From Paenibacillus tyrphae (GTDB lineage: Bacteria > Bacillota > Bacilli > Paenibacillales > NBRC-103111): 64,000 nucleotides of DNA. The DNA lies in assembly GCF_027925525.1 (NCBI RefSeq), contig NZ_BSDJ01000009.1, positions 124,001 through 188,000 of the forward strand, read 5' to 3'. Made by a program: the position numbers and the translations under genes. Below are positions 27,129-35,446 of the stretch, in pieces; position 1 is the stretch's first letter, and each line of letters starts with the position of its first letter. The notes beneath the pieces are model-generated. The model was not told the origin of the DNA, did not search any database, and saw nothing but the letters and a program-made list of their open reading frames with translations.

Positions 27129-28190
27129 CTAACCTTCAAGCTTGCGGATCGCTTCCATGACCGCTTCTTCGGAGTCTTGTACGACCATCGGTTCCGCACT
27201 GACGCTCTTGATTGCGATGTTCGGATCTTTAAGACCGTGTCCCGTCAGCACGCAGACGACAGATTGGCCCTTCTCAAAGTAGCCTTCGCTCTTCAGCTTC
27301 ATGACGCCTGCGATCGATGCCGCCGAAGCCGGCTCGGCAAAGATCCCTTCGCGCGCGGCAATCGTCTTGTAAGCATGCAAAATCTGCTCGTCCGTCACGA
27401 AATTAATTTGACCGCCGGAATCTTTGGCTGCCGCTTCCGCACCTTTCCAAGTGGCCGGGTTGCCGATGCGGATCGCCGTCGCGATCGTTTCCGGGTCCGG
27501 GATCGGTTCGCCGCGCACAATCGCCGCCGCGCCTTCGGCTTCGAAGCCGATCATTTTCGGCAGCGACTTCGATTTGCCGTTCTCGTAGTACTCCTTGAAT
27601 CCTTTCCAATAAGCCGTAATGTTGCCCGCATTGCCAACCGGAATCGCGAGATAGTCCGGCGCTTTGCCAAGCTGATCGCACACCTCGAACGCCGCCGTCT
27701 TTTGGCCCTCGATCCGGAACGGATTGACGGAGTTCACCAGCGTGATCGGATGCTTGGCCGTAATTTCGCGTACGATCTCAAGCGCACGGTCGAAGTTTCC
27801 TTCGATGGCGATGACCTTGGCGCCGTAAATGATCGCTTGAGCCAGCTTGCCGAGCGCAATGTTGTTGTTCGGGATAAGCACGATGCAGTTCAGCCCGCCG
27901 CGCGCCGCATAAGCGGCCGCCGCCGCCGAGGTGTTGCCTGTGGAGGCGCACATAATCGTGCGGCTGCCCTCTTCCATCGCCTTGGCAACGGCCATCACCA
28001 TCCCGCGGTCTTTAAACGAGCCGGTCGGGTTCAAGCCCTCATATTTGAAATAAATGTCGAGGTCGAGCTCGTTCGACAAATTTTCCGCGCGGACGAGCGG
28101 CGTATTGCCTTCCTGCAGGGTGAGCAGCGGCGTATTGTCGTTCACCGGCAAATATTGTTTATAGGTCTGCAGTAATCCCATGTATCTCAT
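27129..28190 (-). CDS. thrC: Threonine synthase
   Basis: PLP enzyme converting O-phosphohomoserine to threonine. 353 residues, the short class found in Firmicutes. The PLP lysine is in [15 protein letters not shown] (about 56-70), followed by [17 protein letters not shown] (about 84-100) and the phosphate-binding [14 protein letters not shown] (about 181-194). ATG 28190 has GGAGGG about 10 bases upstream, within the last codons of hom, 5 bp away, so coupling is likely. Confidence 0.96.
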   Translation of the reverse strand: MRYMGLLQTYKQYLPVNDNTPLLTLQEGNTPLVRAENLSNELDLDIYFKYEGLNPTGSFKDRGMVMAVAKAMEEGSRTIMCASTGNTSAAAAAYAARGGLNCIVLIPNNNIALGKLAQAIIYGAKVIAIEGNFDRALEIVREITAKHPITLVNSVNPFRIEGQKTAAFEVCDQLGKAPDYLAIPVGNAGNITAYWKGFKEYYENGKSKSLPKMIGFEAEGAAAIVRGEPIPDPETIATAIRIGNPATWKGAEAAAKDSGGQINFVTDEQILHAYKTIAAREGIFAEPASAASIAGVMKLKSEGYFEKGQSVVCVLTGHGLKDPNIAIKSVSAEPMVVQDSEEAVMEAIRKLEG

Positions 28191-28195
28191 TTCGA

Positions 28196-29482
28196 TTAGC
28201 CCTCCACTCGGTATACGCTTTTGATCGCATGAACGACGTCCATGGTTTCGAATTGTTTCAGCACCTTATTCATCGCCGCCTTGTTGGCGTCGTGCGTGAT
28301 AATGATGATTTCGGCAAGCGGATTCGTTGCATTCGGGTGCTGTAGAACCGACTCCAGGCTAACCCCGTGCTCGGCGAACACTTGCGTGATTTGGGACAGC
28401 ACGCCCGCTTTGTCGGCGACGTGCAGCAGGATGAAATTTTTGGAAACGATCTGCTCGTCGGTTTTCAGCTTCTTCTCTTTGTACGGGATGAACCCGCGGC
28501 GGCCGTTGACACCAAGATTCAGGTTGCGGACGACAGCGACAAGGTCGGCCACAACCGATGTTGCCGTAGGCATCTCGCCCGCGCCGGGACCGTAAAACAT
28601 CGTCTCGCCCACCGCTTCTCCGTAGACGTAGACGGCGTTGAACACACCGTTGACGGACGCCAGCGGATGCGACGTCTTCACCATCGTCGGTTGCACGCTG
28701 ATGCTGATATGCTCGTCCTGACGCTCGGCGATGCCGAGCAGCTTCACTTCGTAACCCAAACGTTTGCCGTACGCAATGTCCTCTTTCGTTACGCCGGAGA
28801 TGCCCTTCACTTCTACATCTGCAAGCGCGACGTTAGCGTGAAAGCCAAGCGTGCCGAGAATCGTCATTTTCCGCGCCGCATCGAAGCCTTCGACATCGGA
28901 GGTCGGATCGGCTTCGGCATAGCCGAGCTCCTGCGCTTCCTTCAGCACATCGGCGTAAGCCGCGCCTTCCTGGCTCATTTTCGTCAAAATATAATTGGTT
29001 GTCCCATTGACGATACCCATAATCTTCGTGATCCGGTCGGAAGAAAAGCCTTCGATCAACGTGCGGATGATCGGGATACCGCCGGCTACGCTCGCTTCGT
29101 AGAAAACGTCGCAGCCTTTCTCAGCAGCTTTCGCCAAAATCTCCGGACCGTGCAGCGCCATCAGGTCTTTGTTTGCCGTAACGATGTGCTTGCCGCGCTC
29201 CAACGCACCGAGCATCAACTGCTTCGTCAGCTCGATGCCGCCCATCACTTCGACGATGACGTCGATCTCCGGGTTCTCGATGACATCCCAGGGATTTTCC
29301 GTCAGAATATCCGACGATACGTTGATACTGCGGGCTTTGTTTTTGTCCTGCACCAAAATTTTAGCGATCTCGATCGGCGAGCCCGATTGGCTCATCAGAT
29401 CGTGCTGATGTCCTTCCACGATGCGAACGACCCCGGTACCGACCGTACCGAGACCAAGTAATCCAACTTTGACGGGTTTCAT
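28196..29482 (-). CDS. hom: Homoserine dehydrogenase
   Basis: NAD(P)-dependent reduction of aspartate semialdehyde to homoserine, the branch point to threonine and methionine. 428 residues from ATG 29482 with AGGAGG upstream. Nucleotide-binding [11 protein letters not shown] (about 7-17), substrate region [11 protein letters not shown] (about 171-181) with [18 protein letters not shown] just after, and a C-terminal ACT domain (about 350-425, [20 protein letters not shown]) for feedback control. Second gene of the pheB-hom-thrC-thrB-pheA unit. Confidence 0.97.
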   Translation of the reverse strand: MKPVKVGLLGLGTVGTGVVRIVEGHQHDLMSQSGSPIEIAKILVQDKNKARSINVSSDILTENPWDVIENPEIDVIVEVMGGIELTKQLMLGALERGKHIVTANKDLMALHGPEILAKAAEKGCDVFYEASVAGGIPIIRTLIEGFSSDRITKIMGIVNGTTNYILTKMSQEGAAYADVLKEAQELGYAEADPTSDVEGFDAARKMTILGTLGFHANVALADVEVKGISGVTKEDIAYGKRLGYEVKLLGIAERQDEHISISVQPTMVKTSHPLASVNGVFNAVYVYGEAVGETMFYGPGAGEMPTATSVVADLVAVVRNLNLGVNGRRGFIPYKEKKLKTDEQIVSKNFILLHVADKAGVLSQITQVFAEHGVSLESVLQHPNATNPLAEIIIITHDANKAAMNKVLKQFETMDVVHAIKSVYRVEG

Positions 29483-29536
29483 AGGGTTCCTCCTGATTGT
29501 AATTGTGCATAAAGTAGATGGTCCCAAAAATTAGTT

Positions 29537-30010
29537 CTAGCCTTGCCCCACCAAAGCGGCCCGGCTTACCCCTTCCTGGCAGCGCAGCTTGTCGAGCAGC
29601 GTGGCGACGGTCTCGCCCATCATGGACGTTTCCACCGAGATGACAACATTGGCTATGCCCTGCAACGGGATCGTCTGGTGAATCGTCAGCACGTTGCCCT
29701 CAAGGCCAGCAATCATCGCAAGCACCCGGGACAAAATCGCCGGACGATGCTCCAAATCCATCGAGATCGTTACGATCCGCTCCCGTTCGAGCTTGCTGAG
29801 CGGGAAAATCCCGTCCTTATACTTGTAAAAAGCGCTTCGGCTCAGCTCCACCTGCTCCACCGCTTCGTGAATGGTCTTCACTTCTCCGCGGGCCAGCAGC
29901 TCTTTGGCCTGTACCGTCTTAATCAGCGCCTCGGGCAGTATATCTTCACGCACCAAAAAGTAGCGCTCCGTCCCGATTCGGCTATCCTGAACGGCTTGTT
30001 TTTCCGGCAC
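29537..30010 (-). CDS. pheB: ACT-domain protein of the PheB/UPF0735 family
   Basis: 157 residues. An N-terminal helix-turn-helix-like part holds YFLVREDILPEALIKTVQA (about 17-35) and VELSRSAFYKYKDGIFP (about 53-69). The C-terminal ACT domain (about 80-157) contains ISMDLEHRPAILSRVLAMI and TIHQTIPLQGIANVVIS. B. subtilis PheB has the same architecture and lies next to pheA. The role is probably amino-acid-responsive regulation, but no reaction is established. The GTG start has AGAGG 9 bases upstream. First gene of the operon; 54 bp separates it from hom. Confidence 0.9.
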   Translation of the reverse strand: MPEKQAVQDSRIGTERYFLVREDILPEALIKTVQAKELLARGEVKTIHEAVEQVELSRSAFYKYKDGIFPLSKLERERIVTISMDLEHRPAILSRVLAMIAGLEGNVLTIHQTIPLQGIANVVISVETSMMGETVATLLDKLRCQEGVSRAALVGQG

Positions 30011-30055
30011 TGTAACAGTCCTCTCTAAAAAGACGATTGTTTTTACCTAGTGGAC

Positions 30056-30085
30056 ATTATAGCGCAAAGCGCAGAGTTCCCGCAA
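30056..30085 (-). promoter_or_regulatory. Promoter of the pheB-hom-thrCB-pheA operon
   Basis: TTGCGG and TATAAT with 18-base spacing on the minus strand, about 45 bp upstream of pheB. No T-box or attenuator was seen in the short leader. Confidence 0.65.
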
Positions 30086-30159
30086 TAGGCTTTTTTCGAT
30101 ATTTTGTGATAAAGTGGTATTCAGCAAATCCGCGTTAAGCACAAAGGAGAGGACGAAGC

Positions 30160-30663
30160 TTGATACGAGCGCGTTTGATGGCTACGGCTATCTTATTTCA
30201 CGGAAACGATATGCTGATGATGAAGCGCTCCCCCAACCGGACGCTGTCCCCCGGCTTGTGGGCATCTGTGGGCGGACATCTGGAGCCGCACGAAATCGGC
30301 GATCCGGCGGGTGCAGTGCTCCGGGAAATTCACGAGGAAACCGGATTGCTGGCGGAGCATATCGCGAATCTGCGGCTGCAGTACATCTTAATACGCCTTA
30401 ACCAACAGGAAGTGCGCCAGCAGTTTATCTACACGGCCGAAACCTTGAAAAGGGACGTCGGCTCGACCGACGAGGGGGAGCTGCATTGGATTCCGCGCCA
30501 TCAAGTGCTGGACCGCGAAATCCCGTTTATTTTCCGCAAACTGCTGGAGCATTATTTTACCGAAGGGCCGAATCCCCACGTTTGGGTCGGAACGGCCGGC
30601 TATGACGAAGAAGGTAATTCTGCCGTGCATTGGACGCAACTCATCGACCCGCAGCAAGTCTGA
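30160..30663 (+). CDS. Nudix hydrolase
   Basis: 167-residue Nudix-fold pyrophosphohydrolase of unknown substrate. The Nudix box begins GGHLEPHE (about 38-45) and ends REIHEETGL (about 55-63). The segment between the first Glu and the RE pair is nine residues, two more than the classic Gx5Ex7REUxEExGU, so the match is a variant. The catalytic Glu residues in REIHEE are intact. TTG 30160 follows AAAGGAGAGG. It is alone on the plus strand, divergent from the pheB operon and converging with the TrpD-like gene. Confidence 0.9.
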   Translation: MIRARLMATAILFHGNDMLMMKRSPNRTLSPGLWASVGGHLEPHEIGDPAGAVLREIHEETGLLAEHIANLRLQYILIRLNQQEVRQQFIYTAETLKRDVGSTDEGELHWIPRHQVLDREIPFIFRKLLEHYFTEGPNPHVWVGTAGYDEEGNSAVHWTQLIDPQQV

Positions 30664-30687
30664 CTTTCTTCCACACGTCAAAAACAA

Positions 30688-30714
30688 AGAGGGCGCCCCA
30701 GATGAGCGCCCTTC
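30688..30714. terminator. Terminator between Nudix and TrpD-like genes
   Basis: GGGCGC pairs with GCGCCC across a 9-base loop. The T-rich tail is better on the minus strand (CTCTTTGTTTTTG). Confidence 0.65.
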
Positions 30715-30748
30715 CCTTCAATAATTTCGCTTTTGCAGCCCGCGTCCA

Positions 30749-31810
30749 TCAGCCGCTCATTTTCTTCCGTGACAGCTTTCTGCTCTGGCCGATACCGCTG
30801 AGCTCACGCCATTTGACCAGCAGCTTATACGCTTCTTTGCGCTGCAATAAGGAGCGGGCCAGTTGGAAGCCTTCTTCATACGATCCGACCTTGTCAAACC
30901 AATACAATCGCAGCCCGGCGTTAAAAACGACATGCTCCCGCTCGTTGTGCAGTTCCGGTGCTTCCTCCCCTTGTATGATGCGCTCCAGCAGCTCAAGCTG
31001 GCGTTCTTTGCCGCATTTCTCCAAAGGAGCGCCATGAAAGCCAAACGTCCCGGGATCGATCGTGGTTGCCTCATCGCCCCATGGGGTCACCTTGCGGATC
31101 GAGCTGCTTTTGTGAAGCGGCAAATCTTCCGTGCCTTCTATTCCCTGTATAAGGTAAGCCGTTTCCACTCCGGATTTCCGCAGCAGCTTCAACAAACGCT
31201 CCATCGCCGTCTTATGCCGAACCCCAAGAACGATATATTGCGAGTGAACCGGATTCATGGCCTGCTCGACCGTATCCAGCAAGGTCCACAAGCCGACTTG
31301 CTCCCGAACCGGGCGCACGCGGCCGAATGGCGGACACATGAGCTCCGTCCAAATAAAGCCGATGCCGAGCTGCAAAAATACCGCTTCCCATTCTCTCGCA
31401 CCAAGTACAACTTGAAGCCCGAGCCCCTCCAGAAGCGATTTCAGCGATTGCCCCGTTCGCGGGGAAAACAATTCGCCGCCGTGCAGCACCTGAGGAAAGC
31501 CGACGGACGCCAGCAGCAGACTGACCGGAATCGTCACTGGAAAGCACAATCGTCCGTTATGCGGACCGGCGGAGTTAAGCGAATGAGAGAACGAACGATA
31601 GGGCAAGGAATATTTGCGGAAAACATCGATGAAGCCCGTCATCTCCTCTTCCGATTCCCCTCTCATCCGCATCGCCATCAGAAATGCCGCCGTTTGCGCA
31701 TCCGTCGAGTCGCCACGCGCAATGGCGTGAGCTGCAGCTACCGCTTCGTCATAGCTCAAGTTCCGGGTCCCGGGCTTCCGGTTACCTACCGCTTTGATCC
31801 ACTCCTTCAA
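30749..31810 (-). CDS. Degenerate TrpD-like (glycosyltransferase family 3) protein
   Basis: 353 residues with the overall outline of anthranilate phosphoribosyltransferase: a helical N-terminal half (LSYDEAVAAAHAIARGDSTD, QTAAFLMAMRMRGESEEEM, about 17-55) and a Rossmann-like core. Key TrpD motifs are altered. Where GTGGD is expected there is SAGPHNG, and KHGNRS is replaced by LHGGELFSPRTGQS (about 118-131). Anthranilate synthesis is therefore unlikely; it may resemble YbiB/TrpD2 proteins, which bind nucleic acids. No other trp gene is nearby. The true start is TTG 31810, 10 bases after a near-perfect AGGAGGTGAT; an in-frame TTG at 31837 lies before that site. It has its own AT-rich promoter region. 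Confidence 0.82.
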   Translation of the reverse strand: MKEWIKAVGNRKPGTRNLSYDEAVAAAHAIARGDSTDAQTAAFLMAMRMRGESEEEMTGFIDVFRKYSLPYRSFSHSLNSAGPHNGRLCFPVTIPVSLLLASVGFPQVLHGGELFSPRTGQSLKSLLEGLGLQVVLGAREWEAVFLQLGIGFIWTELMCPPFGRVRPVREQVGLWTLLDTVEQAMNPVHSQYIVLGVRHKTAMERLLKLLRKSGVETAYLIQGIEGTEDLPLHKSSSIRKVTPWGDEATTIDPGTFGFHGAPLEKCGKERQLELLERIIQGEEAPELHNEREHVVFNAGLRLYWFDKVGSYEEGFQLARSLLQRKEAYKLLVKWRELSGIGQSRKLSRKKMSG

Positions 31811-32187
31811 GACGGAATCACCTCCTGAAAATATCAACCTTCGATATGCGAAAGGCTACGGGGTATAAGGCGGCCTAAGGACGAAAATGAAAGCATACAG
31901 ATACTGAGGCCCGCCTAATGATCCGACTTCCCAACCGGTATATTTAATGTTAATTATAATGACATTAAACAAGAAGTCGACTGATAATCAGGTGTTTTCG
32001 CAAAATAAACATTATAAACGCATAATTTTATGTCATATTTAATTACATAATATTTACTATACAATCCAAAACCAAAAAGTTCAATACTATTTTTTATCGA
32101 TCCCTTCGTATATCCTCCTAATTAATCAACAAAAAAAAACACCAACCTCACATGTTTATCACACGTTCGATTGATGCTTTCGTTGTT
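31811..32187. other. AT-rich gene-free region
   Basis: About 375 bp; the part from roughly 31940 to 32150 is strikingly AT-rich compared with the window. It contains the likely promoter/operator of the TrpD-like gene and the downstream side of obg. No convincing frame or RNA gene was seen. Confidence 0.6.
31943..31980 (-). promoter_or_regulatory. Promoter with palindromic operator upstream of TrpD-like gene
   Basis: On the minus strand TCGACT and TATAAT are separated by 16 bases. The TATAAT box sits between the arms of an inverted repeat TTTAATGT-N11-ACATTAAA (31943-31950 and 31962-31969), the usual arrangement for a repressor site over a promoter. The leader to TTG 31810 is about 135 bases. 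Confidence 0.5.
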
Positions 32188-33489
32188 CTATTCCTGTTCT
32201 ACGAACTCAAATTCGAAATCCCCGATGCGAATCGTCTGACCGTCCTTCGCCCCACGCTCGCGCAGCGCTTGATCGACGCCCTTCTTCCGCAAAATGCGCG
32301 CAAACCGCATAACCGATTCATGGGTGCTGAAGTTGGTCCGCTTGATCAGCTTCTCAATGCTCGGGCTATCGACAACAAAGACATCGTTTTCCCGGCGAAT
32401 CGTGAAGTCTTCGTCTTCCTCGTACTCCAGACGGTACACCTTACGCTCCGACAATTCGACCAATTCTTCCACCATCGGCATTTCCGGAATGGTTTCCAGC
32501 TTATCAGCCACTTTGTACAATAGCTCTTGTACACCGGTCCGGGAAAGGGCAGAAATTGGATAGATATCCAATTCTTTGCCGATTTCCGCAAGCTTGCGCT
32601 TAAATTCAGCAAGCTGCTCCTCTGCATCGGGCATGTCCATCTTATTGGCAGCGACGATCTGCGGCCGTTCTTCCAGCTTGGCGTTATAAAGCTTCAGCTC
32701 GTCGTTAATTTTGACCCAGTCTTCAAACGGATCGCGCCCCTCGGTTGCCGCCATGTCCACCACATGCACAATGATCCGCGTCCGCTCGACGTGCCGCAAA
32801 AACTCGTGACCCAATCCTACTCCCTCATGAGCCCCTTCGATCAAACCCGGCAAATCCGCCATGACGAAGCTGCGGCCGTCGCCTACATCCACCACACCGA
32901 GATTCGGAGTCAACGTCGTAAAGTGATACGCCCCGATCTTCGGCTTGGCGCCGGATACGACGGACAACAGCGTCGATTTTCCTACGCTCGGAAAGCCGAC
33001 CAGACCGACGTCCGCCATGACCTTCAGTTCAAGCACCACCCAGCGTTCGACGCCTTCTTCCCCGTTCTCGGCAATTTCCGGAGCCGGATTGTTCGGAGTC
33101 GCAAACCGGGTGTTGCCGCGGCCTCCCCGTCCGCCCTTGGCTACGACGACTTGCTGACCGTGACGCGTCAGATCAGCAATAATCTCCTGCGTATCGTCGT
33201 CGATGACGACCGTTCCCGGCGGAACTCGCACGACCATATCATCCGCATTCGCCCCGTGCTGGCTTTTATTGCGGCCTTTTTCACCGCGCTGCGCTTTAAA
33301 ATGCTTCTGGTAACGAAAATCAACCAGCGTGCGCAATCCTTCGTCCACGCGGAAAATGACATCGCCGCCATCCCCGCCGTCGCCTCCGGCTGGTCCTCCC
33401 TCGGGAACGTACTTCTCCCGCCGGAAAGCAACCAGACCGTCGCCTCCGTCACCGCCTTTAACATAAATCTTCGCCTTGTCTACAAACAT
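32188..33489 (-). CDS. obg: GTPase Obg
   Basis: Essential ribosome-associated GTPase linked to the stress response and to sporulation initiation. 433 residues from ATG 33489 (GAGGGTGA upstream; an in-frame GTG 9 bases earlier overlaps that site). Gly-rich Obg fold (about 1-158: [20 protein letters not shown]), G domain with [12 protein letters not shown] (about 165-176), [20 protein letters not shown] and NKMD (about 280), and a C-terminal OCT domain (about 340-428). Downstream of spo0B by 21 bp, as in B. subtilis. Confidence 0.97.
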   Translation of the reverse strand: MFVDKAKIYVKGGDGGDGLVAFRREKYVPEGGPAGGDGGDGGDVIFRVDEGLRTLVDFRYQKHFKAQRGEKGRNKSQHGANADDMVVRVPPGTVVIDDDTQEIIADLTRHGQQVVVAKGGRGGRGNTRFATPNNPAPEIAENGEEGVERWVVLELKVMADVGLVGFPSVGKSTLLSVVSGAKPKIGAYHFTTLTPNLGVVDVGDGRSFVMADLPGLIEGAHEGVGLGHEFLRHVERTRIIVHVVDMAATEGRDPFEDWVKINDELKLYNAKLEERPQIVAANKMDMPDAEEQLAEFKRKLAEIGKELDIYPISALSRTGVQELLYKVADKLETIPEMPMVEELVELSERKVYRLEYEEDEDFTIRRENDVFVVDSPSIEKLIKRTNFSTHESVMRFARILRKKGVDQALRERGAKDGQTIRIGDFEFEFVEQE

Positions 33490-33510
33490 CAGGTTCACCC
33501 TCTTTATGTA

Positions 33511-34146
33511 TCAATGCCGGTAGGACCACCATAACGTCCACACAGCCGTATGTTCGCCGTAATACGTTTCCAAGCTTTCGTGTATTTCCTTAAACGATCT
33601 TTCTTTACGCTGCAGCCGCTGTGCCGCATATTTCCCTTCGTAACGAGCCGTTAGCTTCAAACGGTCTTTCATTCTGGCCAATCGCAATTCAAATACATTC
33701 TCTTCATCTTTGGAGTCGCCGGCTTCTTCTCTGAAGCAAGCGAGCAGCGCCATAACGGCATCGGCCGCTTCCTGTGGCTGAACAAGATCCTGGAGATGAA
33801 TTTCTTCTTCCAGCGCCATTTCAAGTCGCAGCTCTTTAACCTCTGCCTGAAATGCAAGCAAATGCACAATCAAGGAAGGAATCCCAAGCTTGGAGACATA
33901 GCTCTCCTGCCTGACCTTCTCTTTTATTTTCTCCATAAGCGGAAGCAATTTATCATACTTTTTCAACTGCACGTAGCCCATCAAAATTTGGATATCGTTC
34001 ATCCAGTCATGCCGGTAATGATTAAATAACCGAAGCAAACGAACGTCCGAATCCGGCCCATCGAGCAAGGCCCCTAACGCCGTCGCCGGCTTCGCCGCAT
34101 CGTAAAATTGTACATCGTTGGTACGACCTTGTGCGTTCGACGTCAC
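33511..34146 (-). CDS. spo0B: Sporulation phosphotransferase Spo0B
   Basis: Relays phosphate from Spo0F to Spo0A in the sporulation phosphorelay. 211 residues from GTG 34146, which has GAGAGGG upstream and lies downstream of the mapped promoter; longer in-frame starts fall in or before that promoter. The phosphorylated His is in NHYRHDWMNDIQILMGYVQL (about 42-61), the four-helix-bundle signature shared with B. subtilis Spo0B (RHDWMN). The C-terminal half is the degenerate ATPase-like domain and is poorly conserved, as is usual. Operon with obg. Confidence 0.9.
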   Translation of the reverse strand: MTSNAQGRTNDVQFYDAAKPATALGALLDGPDSDVRLLRLFNHYRHDWMNDIQILMGYVQLKKYDKLLPLMEKIKEKVRQESYVSKLGIPSLIVHLLAFQAEVKELRLEMALEEEIHLQDLVQPQEAADAVMALLACFREEAGDSKDEENVFELRLARMKDRLKLTARYEGKYAAQRLQRKERSFKEIHESLETYYGEHTAVWTLWWSYRH

Positions 34147-34184
34147 GCTTACCCTCTCCGTTCCGGTTCGTCCTTTATCCTCCC

Positions 34185-34213
34185 AGTATAGCACGCTGTG
34201 CAGCAAAATTCAC
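34185..34213 (-). promoter_or_regulatory. Promoter of spo0B-obg
   Basis: GTGAAT and TATACT separated by 17 bases on the minus strand, about 40 bp before the spo0B start. The -35 is weak. Confidence 0.5.
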
Positions 34214-34257
34214 GGTATCCCTTACGAACTTACCAAAATATTCCGGATTTAACTAAG

Positions 34258-34294
34258 AAAAAACCCCGGCGAGCATCGTTCGCCAGGGGTTTGG
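34258..34294 (-). terminator. Terminator of rplU-prp-rpmA
   Basis: AAACCCCTGGCGA pairs with TCGCCGGGGTTT around a short loop, followed by TTTTTTC on the minus strand. Confidence 0.85.
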
Positions 34295-34310
34295 ACGTTG
34301 ATGATGGGAA

Positions 34311-34622
34311 TTAAACTTCCACTGCTGCGGCTACAGGAGCAGCCGACACAGGGTAGACGCTCACTTTCTTACGATCGCGGCCTAAACGTTCGAACTTCAC
34401 AACGCCTTCAACCTTAGCAAAAAGCGTGTCGTCCGAGCCGATTCCCACATTGTTGCCCGGGTGAATTTTCGTTCCGCGTTGACGAACGAGGATGCTTCCT
34501 GCCGTCACTTTTTGACCGTCGGCACGCTTAACGCCAAGGCGCTTCGCAATACTGTCACGGCCGTTCTTCGTGGAACCTACACCCTTTTTGGATGCGAACA
34601 ACTGAAGATTCAATTGCAACAT
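34311..34622 (-). CDS. rpmA: Large ribosomal subunit protein bL27
   Basis: Ribosomal protein L27, which reaches toward the peptidyl-transferase centre. 103 residues. The N-terminus [17 protein letters not shown] is the Firmicutes form with an extension that the protease Prp removes after the Phe of LQLF, exposing AxKKG. The core [17 protein letters not shown] and [13 protein letters not shown] follow. The C-terminal tail is Ala/Val-rich. AAGGAGG lies upstream, overlapping the end of prp. Third gene of rplU-prp-rpmA. Confidence 0.97.
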   Translation of the reverse strand: MLQLNLQLFASKKGVGSTKNGRDSIAKRLGVKRADGQKVTAGSILVRQRGTKIHPGNNVGIGSDDTLFAKVEGVVKFERLGRDRKKVSVYPVSAAPVAAAVEV

Positions 34623-34636
34623 GTCTGTCTACCTCC

Positions 34637-34975
34637 TTACTCGAATGATGATGTATCTTGCATCGCTATATATGCACCATACGATTGCTCAATAGATCTC
34701 AGCATGACAACCATGCTTTCCAGCAAAAGCTGTACTTTTTCGTCGATGTCCGCCTCGAGCTCCGCCGGAATCTTGACTTGAAGCAGTCCGTGCTTCATGC
34801 GCGTTCCAAGCTGAATTCCCGTCAGCGTTTCGACGGCGTTTACCGTTCCTACGGTTACGGCAGAGACGCCGGCACAGACAATGTCCTTGCCCGGTTCGTC
34901 ATATTGCGCATGTCCGTCAACGGTAAAACGTTCAATCCGCCTGCCCGGCCCCCGTGTTATCGCGACCCGAATCAT
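34637..34975 (-). CDS. prp: Ribosomal-processing cysteine protease Prp
   Basis: Removes the N-terminal extension of L27. 112 residues with the conserved His in FTVDGHAQYDEPGKDIVCAG (about 17-36) and the catalytic Cys of DIVCAGVSAV at about 34. The rest follows the YsxB fold (LLLESMVVMLRSIEQSYGAY). It lies between L21 and L27, as in other Firmicutes, and is 6 bp after rplU. Confidence 0.95.
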   Translation of the reverse strand: MIRVAITRGPGRRIERFTVDGHAQYDEPGKDIVCAGVSAVTVGTVNAVETLTGIQLGTRMKHGLLQVKIPAELEADIDEKVQLLLESMVVMLRSIEQSYGAYIAMQDTSSFE

Positions 34976-34981
34976 GGCTTC

Positions 34982-35293
34982 TTACGCTTGGATCTTTTCG
35001 ATCACAACTTTAGTGTAAGGCTGACGATGGCCTTGCTTACGGCGATAGTTTTTCTTCGCTTTGTATTTGTAAACGATGATTTTTTCGCCTTTGCCATGCT
35101 TTTCAACTTTACCCGATACGGAAGCGCCGGAAACTACCGGAGCGCCTACCACCAAACCGTTAGCGCCGGATACGGCCAATACGCGGTCAAATGTCACCGC
35201 TTCGCCTTCGCCTGCTTCGAGTTTTTCGATGTAAAGAACATCGCCCTCTTGGACTTTGTACTGTTTACCACCAGTTTCAATAATTGCGTACAT
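34982..35293 (-). CDS. rplU: Large ribosomal subunit protein bL21
   Basis: Binds 23S rRNA in the 50S subunit. 103 residues with [18 protein letters not shown] at the N-terminus and the C-terminal [19 protein letters not shown] signature. AGGAGG stands upstream of ATG 35293. A structured leader and a strong promoter precede it. Confidence 0.98.
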   Translation of the reverse strand: MYAIIETGGKQYKVQEGDVLYIEKLEAGEGEAVTFDRVLAVSGANGLVVGAPVVSGASVSGKVEKHGKGEKIIVYKYKAKKNYRRKQGHRQPYTKVVIEKIQA

Positions 35294-35405
35294 TGTTGCA
35301 CCTCCTCATGTCTCAGACTCGCCTAAAGCCAGGTGGTTTGTCCGAGCTGGACAAACGCTTGGAAACAACCCGCTTCGCGCGGTTACAGCATGCTATAGCA
35401 ACATA
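35294..35405 (-). ncRNA. L21 leader (autoregulatory mRNA structure)
   Basis: Between the promoter and rplU the transcript can form stable hairpins: GTTTGTCC-AGCTC-GGACAAAC (about 35336-35356) and AACCGCGCGAAGCGGGTT further 5'. Position and shape fit the Firmicutes L21 leader family, thought to bind L21. Identification is by context and stem pattern, not by covariance search. Confidence 0.65.
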
Positions 35406-35412
35406 CCAAGAT

Positions 35413-35442
35413 ATATTATCATAAAATGTAGGCAATATGCAA
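35413..35442 (-). promoter_or_regulatory. Promoter of rplU-prp-rpmA
   Basis: TTGCAT and TAATAT with 18-base spacing on the minus strand, just inside the rng-rplU gap. Confidence 0.65.
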
Positions 35443-35446
35443 CACT

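Noticed and set aside
30749-31810. True anthranilate phosphoribosyltransferase (trpD)
   Set aside because: GTGGD and KHGNRS motifs are missing and no trp genes are adjacent.
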